Assembly (NCBI GenBank): GCA_050084985.1
Contig: JBITNC010000001.1
Coordinates: 71,176,001-71,240,000 of the forward strand
Source of the DNA: Nageia nagi
Lineage: Eukaryota; Pinophyta
Length of the DNA: 64,000 bases
Reading direction: 5' to 3'
Each line of letters starts with the position of its first letter. The first letter of the stretch is position 1. The translations under genes and the position numbers were made by a program. This document shows positions 47,025 through 57,109 of this stretch, piece by piece. The notes below the pieces were generated by a model. It saw only the letters and a program-made list of their open reading frames with translations, was not told where the DNA came from and made no database searches.

Positions 47025-47746
47025 AATTTTTACTTGAACTCATGCCATGTAATGAAAACTTCACCCTTTTGAGGATTTTTGGTTATATAGTGTTGATATT
47101 TTTGTACTTATTTATCCATGTGTGATGAACTTGTTTGTACATTTTATAGCATATAATGAAGTATTATGGGTATTGTTTAGCTATCCATGTATGAGGAACT
47201 TGTTTATGCATGAATTATGTTACCATCTTAATAACATGTATTTTTCACATGTATGTTTTCATCATAATAAACATTTATGTATGAATGTTTACTTAGTTAA
47301 ACACATGTGAGGAACTAATATGTGCATTAGGTTTTCTTACCATTTTATGATGACTTATAGTACACCATTTTATAAATTTATAGATGGTATTATTTGATTT
47401 ATTTATCTTATATTGAAATGAATGTATATATGATGTATCTAGCTGATCTAACCTATGAGTTTCTTGTAGCTTGCATGTTTCTTCTTGAGATTGTAGGTTA
47501 CTTATGGTATACAGGCTCATCATGTTCATATGTTGAATGACTAATATTGTACATTAAAACTATTTATGGTTTATTATTATTGTATTATCATTTATTCAAA
47601 TGGTTACATATTTGAGCCTTGTTTATGTTTTATTACTTCTCAAGTTGTCAAGTTCTCATCTTTGATTGTATTTCTTATGGTGGAGAACTCTCTTACACTC
47701 TCTTTCAGTATTCTTTTCTTTCTACCTCAATATTGCATTAAGCAGG
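47025..47746 (+). other. Copia-2 3' UTR with imperfect repeats
   Basis: About 720 bp without coding signal. ATCCATGTGTGATGAACTTG (47114), ATCCATGTATGAGGAACTTG (47182) and ACACATGTGAGGAACTAATA (47300) are diverged direct repeats spaced about 70 and 120 bp. GAGATTGTAGGTTACTTA near 47490 is shared with Copia-1. Confidence 0.6.
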
Positions 47747-47758
47747 AGTGTTAGAACA
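47747..47758 (+). promoter_or_regulatory. Copia-2 polypurine tract
   Basis: ATTAAGCAGGAG directly before the 3' LTR; the Copia-1 tract reads ATTAAGGGGGAG, so two bases have changed here. Confidence 0.8.
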
Positions 47759-48276
47759 AATAATGCATTATTGTATAAATTATTCTTTATATAGTATCTA
47801 AATAATAATAATATCTATTCTCTTTATGTAACTCATTAATTAATTTTATTAGTACTTAAAAGTATCCTCAAATACCTTTTAATTATTTAGTAAATTAAAA
47901 AATAGTGAGACTTGTTCTTCACTCAAGATTATGGGCATCTCATAGGCATACCCACCTATGGGGATGAACATTCCATGTGCATAAGTTCTATATCTATAAA
48001 TAGAAGGATTCCCTTATACATTTATACACTTGTAGAAAGAATTCTTATGCTACTAGTTTGTAGAGAGATCTAGTTTGTAAGAAAGGTTGGAAGAGAATTA
48101 TTGATAAGTAATAGAGTTTAGAGTTAGAGTGGAATAATTGATATTGAGAGGAACCACTATACATGTTTGTCTCCACATTGTGTGATTGACTTATTGAGTT
48201 TATAGTCTAAATAGAGATATTTTCCTTCAATGCAATCTTTGGTTAATATGAAGAGATGCATTCTTACTCTCCTTCA
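47759..48276 (+). repeat. Copia-2 3' LTR (518 bp)
   Basis: TGTTAGAACAAATAATGC to CTCTCCTTCA, one TATA box, aligns with 31307-31899 apart from the promoter duplication. Followed by TATAG at 48277-48281. Confidence 0.93.
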
Positions 48277-48281
48277 TATAG

Positions 48282-48347
48282 GAGACATAAACTTGTAATT
48301 GTCCAAAGGGATAAGGATGGGAGAGAAAATTAAACTCACTAAGAAAC
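48282..48347. other. Host sequence between Copia-2 and Gypsy-3
   Basis: The 66 bp after the Copia-2 duplication continue the sequence left of 31302 and lead to the Gypsy-3 site at GAAAC; the same tract continues at 63315. The two elements thus entered the same older DNA close together. Confidence 0.7.
48343..48347. repeat. Target-site duplication of Gypsy-3 (GAAAC; right copy GGAAC)
   Basis: GAAAC at 48343-48347 and GGAAC at 63310-63314 flank the LTRs and differ by one transition. Confidence 0.78.
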
Positions 48348-48793
48348 TATATTCCTTCAAAATAACACTCAAAAATTGGGGTAATTCTATTAGTTTTCAT
48401 TCTTCATTATTTCATTCTTTACTACCTAGGAGCTATGTATATAAGAGTACCCAAGGGAACGTTATTCTTTTAGTATCTTCATGAGTTATAAAAATTTGTA
48501 TTCTTTCATTTTAAATCCTTCCTCTTCTCATTTCTTTTCCTTAAGGTGTCAAGATTCATTTTTTTAGTACCCAAGAATTATGCAAATAAGGATATCTAGG
48601 AGTTATGTCAATATGAGTTATGTTAATTCTATTTTCTTTTATTCTTTAGTGATTAGGAGTTGAGAGTGCCTAGGAGTCATGTCATCTCCTTTAGTATACT
48701 CAAGAAGTCATGTATGTAAAGTTTTTTGAAATCATATTTATTACCTTAGAATCTCTAGGAATTGTTGGCACAAATGTCCAAAACTTATACACA

Positions 48794-49445
48794 GCCCAAG
48801 GATTTTGAAGGATTATGTCATAATTTTTGATAAAAATAAGTAGGTCCCAATAGAATTAGAACATCAATAGTGCCCAAGAATTTTGAAGGATGATATCATA
48901 ATTTTTGGTAAAAATAAGTGAGTCCTAGTAGAATCAAAACATCAATAGAGACCAAAGATTTTGAAGGATGATGTCACAAATTTTGGTAAAAATAAGTGGG
49001 TCCTAGCAAAATCAAAGCATCAACAATGCTCAATGGTTTTGAAGGATGATGTCACAATTTTTGGTAAAAATAAGTGGGTCCTTGTAGAATCAGAACATAA
49101 ATAGAGGTTAGGGATTTTGAAGGATGACATCATAAATTTTCATAAAAATAAGTAGGTCTTAAAGCAATCAATGGTGGGTGTATACTTTTGAACAACATCA
49201 ATAGAGCTCGATAATTTTGAGAGATGATGTCATAGTTTTCAATTAGAATTAGTAGGTCCTGATAGCATCAAAATATTAATAAAGCTTAATGATTTTAGAG
49301 TATGAAATAACATTTTTTTGGTGAAAATCAATAGGTCTTAAAGAAATCAAAATATCAATAGAGCTCACTGATCATAAGAGATGATGTCATGATTTTTGCC
49401 TAAAATTAGCAAATCTTGAAAGAACTAGATCATCAATAGAGCTTA
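48794..49445 (+). repeat. Eight-unit 78-bp tandem array in the Gypsy-3 5' LTR
   Basis: Units contain GGATTTTGAAGGATGATGTCA, then TTTTGGTAAAAATAAGTGGG and AGAATCAAAACATCAATAGA. The GATGATGTCA or GATGACATCA core recurs at about 48811, 48889, 48967, 49045, 49123, 49222, 49300 (eroded) and 49380. Spacing is 78 bp except between units 5 and 6, where extra bases are present. The 3' LTR has the same array (61560-62220). Confidence 0.92.
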
Positions 49446-50048
49446 GAAGAAGAACATAGAGCCCACCAAGCAAGTGAAAGAGTAATGCATGAGAAAGAAC
49501 ATTTGATTCCATTTTATTTTAAGTGTTTGACCCTTAGGGCCCTATTAATCTGTTGACACTAACTCATTTCCACATAACAATGATAGTTCTTCTTGAACCA
49601 AGTGAACATAATGTCTATAAACCATCATTACTTTGATTACTAACATCCATAATAGAGATCATAAAGATTACAAAGAAGTAGATAGCAGATGATAAAGCAT
49701 AATACCAAATCATACCAATCAATGTGTAATCAAATAACTACTCGATCAGCTATAGTGCTATCTTCAATTAGCTATAGTGCTACCTTCAATCAACAATAGT
49801 GTTATATTCAATTAGCTACAAGGTCAAAAAAGGAGTAGTCAACAACATACCAAAAGGATTGTGGCTCTATAGACATGGCTGACCAAAAGTTATAAATCCC
49901 CAAATAGTTATGTTTATTAGTACTTATTCACTATATAATCTAGCACAATTGTAGCATTTATGTAAATAATATTATTTTAGTTTTTTCATCCAATTCTAGT
50001 AGTAATGTATATTAATAAAACCAAACCACCCGAGGAGGGGGGAAGTTG

Positions 50049-50062
50049 TATAAATAGCTAGC
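50049..50062 (+). promoter_or_regulatory. Putative TATA box of the Gypsy-3 LTR
   Basis: TATAAATAGCTAGC, identical in the 3' LTR at 62796, preceded in both by a G-rich stretch (AGGAGGGGGGAAG). Confidence 0.65.
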
Positions 50063-50579
50063 TTTTAGAAATCAAAAAGGTCAAACATTTGAGCAAATTT
50101 TCTTTAATCTGTAAGAGTAATTCACATATGATAATATGAATAGACAATGCTTTGCCCTTTTATAACAAAGTGGTTGATATTGCTTTTGTGAATGTTATGT
50201 GTGGAATGTTTTCTTCAAGTTGTGGTTGTATGTTATGATTGTGAGACCCCAAGTGTGAGATAGTTTGCTATTCTTAATCTTAGATATGGATTGTTATCTA
50301 TGCTACAATGCTTAGGTTGTAAATTTCCTATTTGAGTTATTTACTTACTTATCTATTTCTTATAACTCTCCATCTTTTTATTCCTTTCCTATTACTTTTG
50401 ACCTTAAATATAGATAAGCCCTGACCTATAAATCAAAGATTGAGTAGAAAACCAACATGAGTGCATCCCCACCACCTTTTTCTCTTTCAAGGAACCTATC
50501 ATTATGAGAAGTGGAGAACACAGCTAGACCAAACCCTTGAGGTTACACTATACTGATCAATAGTAGCTAGTTCCATTTT

Positions 50580-50597
50580 TGGCATGCCTAGTGGGAC
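50580..50597 (+). promoter_or_regulatory. Gypsy-3 primer binding site
   Basis: TGGCATGCCTAGTGGGAC starts 17 bases after the 5' LTR and matches the Gypsy-1 site at all but two positions. Confidence 0.8.
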
Positions 50598-50750
50598 ATG
50601 AGCTAAATATCATATTTAGTATGTGTTATTAGGCTTATAGCCTTTTTTTGTGGGTTATCAATTTGATCCTTCAATATTATAAGGTTCTTGTAACCTTATT
50701 GGCAACTCTACTATCAACCAGTCAACATTTTGAACCTTAGCATCTTTGGA

Positions 50751-52500
50751 ATGTAGACTAACTAGAAGTAGTGCCAGAAATTCCCTTAGATAGCCTAGCT
50801 TTCAAGAGCTATCACTTCCTCATAGGAGGACCCGATGAAAGATATATCAAGTTGTGTCTCCTTTGATCCCTTTAAGGGAACCCCTTTATCAGTTGTATTT
50901 AACTCATTCCCAAAAAATCCTTTGCCTCTTGTACATTCTCCAAGTATGGCTCAACCAACAACTTTTTCTACCTAGAATAATATTCATCCATTGGTTGTAG
51001 CTATTAATTCATTTCTTATACATCAAGTAGCTTTTAAAGTTTTGCCTAAGTATGATGGATCTAAAAAGATGCCATATGAGCACTATCAAGATGTATCTTT
51101 GTTAGCTTCAAGCTTTGACATTATTGATGAAACTATGATGACAAGATTACTGTCACACTCTTTTGAAGGCAAAGCAACTAAATGGTTTAGAACTCTCACC
51201 CCCTAATCTATAAATTCATAGGGAGAGTTGCGCTAGGATTTGATTAAAAGATTTTTTAATGATAGCCTATTCCTTATCCTCATAGCATGTATCAAAAGAC
51301 ATCTGCATGAATCTATTGATGATTTTAATATCAAATTTGAAAGAACATGGAATTTATACTAGTAAGAATTAGACCAACAAATGCTCAAACTATGGTATAT
51401 TATAGAAATGCTTTTCTTTCTAACCTTAATATGCTTATTATTATATCAAGAGATACATTCCTATGTGTTTACTAGATAGTAAAGACTATAGAATATACCC
51501 TAGTATCTTTTGGTAAAATGTAGCCCAAAATAGTCTTGCTTGTATTTCCAAGTTTACCTCCTAAGTAGGCTCTATACATATGTCACCCTAGAGTTTTGGT
51601 CTTACCACCTCTTCCTAAACCTACTATTCAAAATCAGCTACCATCATTACCTACTCTTACATCCACAAGCATTGGTACTAAACCTAAATCTCAAGAAGAG
51701 GAAAGAATAAGGCAATTGAAGATAACTATAAAAAATTTAACCAACAAGCTAACTTTGCAAGAAAGGTAGAATCATGGTTTTAATTATAGAAGATATGATA
51801 ATCAGTATCAACCAAGATTTTAGCCCAAGGTCAACTAGCCAAAATAGTCTAATCCTTATAAAATAGTTAAGAATGTTGTTATGACCAATTTTATAGATAG
51901 TGCTACTTTAGGCATTACGGAGTGGTGTCCACCATGTTCAGCTCCTCATTTTTCAAATTCATGTGTGGTATATCAATGTTAGTATTTGGGGTTACATTTT
52001 GACCATATGGTAGAACCTACTTTAGATCCTATTGTTAACCTCATAATGGTCAACTTTTGGGTTTCAATATATGCTAGAGAATAAGCAAATTATGTTCAAA
52101 TCAAAGTAACTTCTTTAGCAACTCCATAGTAGCCTCAAGCCACTCAATAGTATTGAGCTCCCACTCAAGCCCAACCTAAACCTAAGAAAGTTAAGACTCC
52201 CTTAGCTCAACCTCAGAACCAACATCATCAATTCTTGTTTAATTTAGGTACTATTCCATCAATTTTGGGTACTATTTTGTCAAACCTAGGTACTAGTGCC
52301 CTGAGTAAAATAAACCCTATTGCAATAAGAAAAGAAGTCCTAGAGAAAGAAAGTATTAGCACACTGATATATCTTTCATCATTAATTATCATAAAGAAAA
52401 GGCTACTTAATATTTTATAAAATATTAACAAACAAAACCAAGTAAATCCATCCCATATGCTCCATACAATATTATGTAAGAATTGAAGAAAACTCCTTCT
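50751..52500 (+). pseudogene. Gypsy-3 gag, broken
   Basis: ATG at 50751 followed by TAG-ACT parallels MWT of Gypsy-1. The clear capsid part is 50991-51206 (KVLPKYDGSKKMPYEHYQDV, SFEGKATKWFRTLTP). A Pro-rich segment lies near 51590-51660, and a zinc knuckle at 51926-51964 (CPPCSAPHFSNSC) with the same CX2CX3HX4C spacing as Gypsy-1. Many stops. Confidence 0.78.
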
Positions 52501-52548
52501 AGGATGACTATGTTTGATGCATTAAAGATACTAAGTTAATTAAATCTT

Positions 52549-53019
52549 TTGCAAGAAGCTTTAAAGTTAAGAAATAGTAAAAAGAGGACAAAAGAAGAGA
52601 AACCTATCTATGTTGTGCCTAAAGTTGTCCCTCTAGCTCTAATAGGTGTAACAAGACCCTCACCTTTCTATTTATCTCTGAGATTAGAAGGCTGGGTAGT
52701 AAATAATTGTATGATTGATACTAAAGCTACCATAACTATTATCCCTAAATATGTTGCAAATGAAATAAAATTGTACATTATAAGATGCATTGATGGTGTC
52801 ATACAGTTAGATTCATCCTCAGTAGATGTTATTGGTAATGTTAAAGGTATTCAAATAACCTTGAATGCCTTCCTTAATATTCATATTTTCCAAGATATTA
52901 TTGTAGTTAATCTTCCACCTCTATTCAAAATATGTCTTTCCAAAGAATTTACTAGTAAATTAGGAGGGTACCTAGCCTTAAACTATAGTCATCTTCTACT
53001 TCTTTTCCAAAATAAATAG
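52549..53019 (+). pseudogene. Gypsy-3 aspartic protease domain, catalytic triplet altered
   Basis: A 156-codon open stretch. VVNNCMIDTKATITIIPKYV is the active-site block with Asp-Thr-Lys in place of Asp-Thr-Gly. VIGNVKGIQITLNAF and LPPLFKICLSKEFTSKLGGY align with the Gypsy-1 protease. Confidence 0.85.
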
Positions 53020-53214
53020 GTGAAGATTCTGAATGAAGGCACAAAAATTGTCTATCTTAAGAGGATCAATGAAGTAAATTGTAGGAATGATCTACAAGTA
53101 GTAGAAATATTTGAAAGTGACACACTAAGGGAATCACTACTAAAAATAGAAGTTCTATCAACAAATGATCTAAATTATTAGGTCACAAATGTTGGCATGG
53201 GAAATTATTATCTA

Positions 53215-53690
53215 TATGAGAAATTTTAGCTAGTTTTAGTTACCATTAATAAAGAACATAAGGTATGGATGATGTATTTTTATGCTTCCTAATGTAGACA
53301 TGGATGTGGAGCTAGAGTGGTCCTCAAATCTCCAAAGGGGACTACAAAAAGATTATCATTTTGATTCACATGAACCTATACAAATAATGTTGCTAAGTAT
53401 GAAGCTCTTTGTTTAAGGTTATTTAAAGCAATTAGTATAGGTATTAGATGCCTGATTATCCATGGTGATTCTAAATTAGTCATCAAAGAAGTTAGAATTC
53501 AAATTAGTGCAAAGCACCATTATCTAAAAAACTATAGGAATAGAGTGTGAGATTTATTAAAGTCATTTTTAGCTATCAATTTTGTATCTATTCCTAGAAG
53601 GTACAACCAAATAGCTGATGCACTTGCTAGAAGAGGAGCACATTATAACCCTGCTCATTATAAAAGAGAAGCTCTTGAAGTCAAAAGTTT
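53215..53690 (+). pseudogene. Gypsy-3 additional RNase H located before the RT
   Basis: Catalytic blocks: MMYFYAS (expected Asp is Tyr), AKYEAL (about 53394), HGDSKLVIKE (about 53460) and YNQIADALARRGA (about 53610). KHHYLKNYRNRV matches KHHYLKSYKNQV of Gypsy-1. Stops at 53228, 53288 and others. It lies between protease and RT as in Gypsy-1, so the position is inherited from a common ancestor and not a local rearrangement. Confidence 0.82.
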
Positions 53691-53799
53691 AGTATATGCC
53701 TTTAGTATCTAATTTTGCAAATTTTTGGTAGGTATTTGACTCCAATGAGCATATTGTTAACTTCCTCATAGATGAAGCAGTGGCTCACACTTTTGGTAA

Positions 53800-54900
53800 T
53801 TAGGAAATGCTTAATTGTTTCCAAGAATTAGATGTCATTCAACTTAGAAACAATGTAATACCAAAAAGAATACTCTCTTTTGAAAGACTATTTGATTCAC
53901 AAGATGTCCTAAAAACCAATTCTTTGATCATGTTTAAAGAGAATTATGTTGAGATAGAAGTAGAGCTTGATAAGTACGTAAAAGTTGGTTCAAAGTGTTC
54001 TAGTGTAGAAAGGGCTACTATGTATTAGATTTATCATGAGTTTTCCTAGGTGATTACTTAGACTTATGATGATCTTAATACATATGACAAAGATATCATC
54101 CAACACATGGTTGATCTTGAACCAAAAGCTAATCCATATAGGCAAAAATATAGACCCATAAATCCAAAGATAGAAGAAGCTATGAAATAGGAGTTAATCA
54201 AGCTCCTTTATTCAAAAATTATTTATCCTATCAAGCATTCTTCTTGGGTTGTAAATTTAGTTCCTATGAAAAAGAAAAGTGGAGAAATCAAACTTTATGT
54301 TGATTTCAAAAATTTGAATAAAGTGTCCCTAAAATATAATTATCCTCTCCCTCCTATGGAGCAAATCTTGCATACAATAGCTAAAGCTTGTTATTTTACA
54401 GTGATTGATGGTTACTCAGGATTTAATTAGATTTAGGTGAAGGATGAAGATCAGTTCAAAATAGCATTTATAATTAAATGGGGGACATTTTCTCTTCAAA
54501 TGATGTCATTTGGTATTTCTAATGTAGAGCTACTTTTCAAAGAGCCATGCAACATGTATTTGGTGAGCTAATAAACAAGATTATATTAATCTATCTAGAT
54601 GATATCACTATCTTCTCTATAAGTAGAAGTGATCACCTAGAATATCTAAGATTAGTACTTGAAAAATGCATGAACTTTGGTATTTCAATCAACCCAAAAA
54701 AGATAGTTTTTATGGTCAACCAAGGAAAGTTACTTGGCCACATTATCTCAAAAGAGGGACTAGCAATTAATCCAGATAGAGTAAAAGCTATAGAAGCATT
54801 TCCACTCACCTCTAAGAAGAATTCCTTATAGTAATTCCTTAATCAGATCAATTTTGTTAGGAAATTTATTAATAATTTTTTAAAAATTATATCTCCAATC
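53800..54900 (+). pseudogene. Gypsy-3 reverse transcriptase
   Basis: PYRQKYRPINPKIEEAMK, IIYPIKHSSWVVNLVPMKKK, FTVIDGYSGFN, DEDQFKIAFIIKWGTF and the active site YLDD at 54592-54603 give the gypsy RT order. A frame change lies near 54525 just before FQRAM-like sequence. The open frame 54547-54831 ends at a TAG where Gypsy-1 has CAG (SLQSFLGQ). Confidence 0.92.
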
Positions 54901-55480
54901 ACTTCAATGCTAAAGAAAGATGTTATATTTTCTTGGTCATGTGAAGCAAAAGTAGCCTTAAAAGAGATAACAAAGGCTATAACAAAAGCTCCTATCTTAA
55001 AAACCCTAATATGTTAAAAGATTTCATCATGTATGCACATGAAGTAGATAGAAGCATTACTACAATTTTTGCATAGAAGGATGATAATAATGAAGAACAC
55101 TCGATTGGTCTTCATAGTCAAACATTGCATCAACATTAGCAAAGGTACTCATTTATTGAAAAGCAAGTGTTTTCCATTATGAAAAGACTTAAAAAGTTCA
55201 AAATTATGTCTCCCATAGTAGAATCCTTTTATATACTATTCATCCAAATGTAAAAATTATATTATACAAGGAGATCTTAGTGAAGGAAAAGCTAGTTGGA
55301 TTATTAAAATAGTCAAATATGACATAGAAATTAATTCAACCAAGCTAATCAGAGGTAAGACTCTCTATGAAAGTATGGTTAAAGCTTCACATATGATCAA
55401 TATTATAGAGGATGAGTAGTAACTTAATCAAGAAAGTGTTGGATTAAGCAAATCATGGTTTTTTTTTCAAACTAGCAAGT
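54901..55480 (+). pseudogene. Gypsy-3 RT-linked RNase H, degenerate
   Basis: DFIMYAHEVDRSITTIF, HSQTLH and ASWIIKIVKYDIEINSTKLI align with Gypsy-1; the catalytic Asp block is lost here also. Heavy frame damage. Confidence 0.72.
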
Positions 55481-55599
55481 GCCCTAAAGCTTTGGATAGA
55501 TTCCAAAAATGGAGATTTAGGTTGCATGCCCTTAAATTTATCATGATATATGGCCATGTATATAGAAAGAATTTTGATCAAACCCTTCTCAAACGTGTG

Positions 55600-56760
55600 A
55601 CTCAAGATAAATCCCATAGAATATTGCATGAATTTCATTACAGATTCTTTAGCAAGCATTATAGTGGACTGACTACAATAGCATAGGTATTTCAAGCTAG
55701 ATATTATTGATCCACTATGTTTCAAGATTCATTGAAGATTGCCTAAGAATGTGATAAGTGCAACTAATTTATGGGAAAGAGAAGACAAGTTTCCATGCAT
55801 CTCAAACCTATGGTAATCGAAGAGCCTTTTCAACAATGGGGTATGGAATTCATTGGGGTCATAAACCCAAATTCCTCTATAGGCCACAAGTTTATTTTGA
55901 TTACAATAGATTACTTCACCATATGGTCAAATACTATACCATGCAAAAATGTAGATCAAGAAGTGATGATAGAAATGATTAAAAGGATAATCATCTACTT
56001 TGGAATCCCACAAACTATAGTGTCAGATAATGGTCTAGCATTTACTAGAGGCAATCTATCAAGCTTTGTAGCTCAGTATAGAATCTACTAGTTATACTCT
56101 TCAAACTATTAGCCATAAGGTAATGGAATACCTAAATCAACTAACAAAAATCTAACCTAGATCATCAAGAGAACAATTGAAGGGAATCCAAGATAGTAGC
56201 ATACATAATTGGACTATGCATTATGGGTTGATAGAATTAGTATAAAATTAGCAATAAAAACATTCCCATATGCATTGGTATATGATAAAAGACTAGTGTT
56301 GCCAATACACATGGAGTTATCAGCTTTAAAAATCTAGCAAGAAATGGAAGACAATGACTTTGATCCACTATAGTCTAGATATAATCAACTCCTAAAATTG
56401 GAAGAAGATAATAACAAAGCATATGAGTCATTCTAGCATCACTAACACATCATCAAGAGGTGGTTTGATAGAAAAAGTCTTTTTGAGTGAAGTTTGAACT
56501 GGGTGATATTGTCCTCAAATGGGATGAGGAAAAAGCAAAACCCAAAAGACACCAAAAATTTGACTCTCTTTGAAGCAAGCCTTACATCATTACCTAGGCT
56601 ATGCAAAATAATGCATTCAAGTTATAGGATGTTATTGGGTCCTAAAAATTACCTATTCTCATCAATGATTCTATTTAAAATATTATTGGGTGATAAGGTA
56701 AGCTTGTATTCCTCATAAGGCATTATTGAGTGTAAACATTGTAAAAAATTAGTTGCATAA
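55600..56760 (+). pseudogene. Gypsy-3 integrase
   Basis: HHCC part: LHEFHYRFFSKHYSG and CDKCN (about 55625-55770). The core: EEPFQQWGMEFIGVINPNSS with first catalytic Asp as Glu, TIVSDNGLAFTRG with the second Asp (about 56010), and Glu replaced near NGIPKSTNK. The C-terminal part is mixed across frames up to about 56720. FQQWG here has CAA-CAA where Gypsy-1 has CAA-TAG, a clear case of Gln to stop. Confidence 0.9.
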
Positions 56761-57109
56761 TTTTTTAAAAAAGAAATATTCTTTAATGATCAAATTTAAT
56801 TCAGTATTATTAAGAGTTAATGTCATCATATTGCTTAGCTATCAACTTTAATTTAGCTTAGTCAAGAGTTAATGCTGACATGTTGCTCAACTATCATTGA
56901 ATAAAATAACATTTAAGGAAATATTTCCTTAGATTTCATAAACCATCATACAAGTACAACAAATTAAGTCTAGTGTGCTTTGAATTTACTAATCTAGCCT
57001 ATGCCAACTCAATTCATACAATATGTAGGTCTTAAGATCTTTAAGAAGTAATTACCATTAATGGAAATTTTATCAACCTTGGAAAAATAAAACTCCTCCC
57101 ATACTCTAA

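Larger units (their letters stand above)
31307..48276 (+). mobile_element. Copia-2: Ty1/copia LTR retrotransposon interrupted by Copia-3
   Basis: LTRs 31307-31899 and 47759-48276, initiator-Met primer site, long leader, gag start at 34316, then a nested Sirevirus-like insertion (34839-44195), then protease end, integrase, RT and RNase H (44196-47020), 3' UTR and polypurine tract. TATAG duplications flank it. LTR starts, polypurine tract (GCATTAAGCAGGAG) and 3' UTR match Copia-1. LTR divergence is roughly a tenth in the first 185 bp compared by eye, so it is at least as old as Copia-1. All coding parts are broken, and the zinc knuckle and protease N-terminus are missing. Confidence 0.93.
48348..50562 (+). 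repeat. Gypsy-3 5' LTR (2215 bp)
   Basis: Starts TATATTCCTTCAAAATAACA (TG decayed to TA) and ends ACTGATCAATA (CA decayed to TA); the 3' LTR keeps TG and CAACA. Contains eight 78-bp tandem units and a TATA box TATAAATAGCTAGC at 50049. Confidence 0.9.

Noticed and set aside
48794-49445. CRISPR-like array
   Set aside because: Units are 78-bp head-to-tail tandem repeats without distinct spacers, lie in both LTRs of a plant retrotransposon and have no cas genes.
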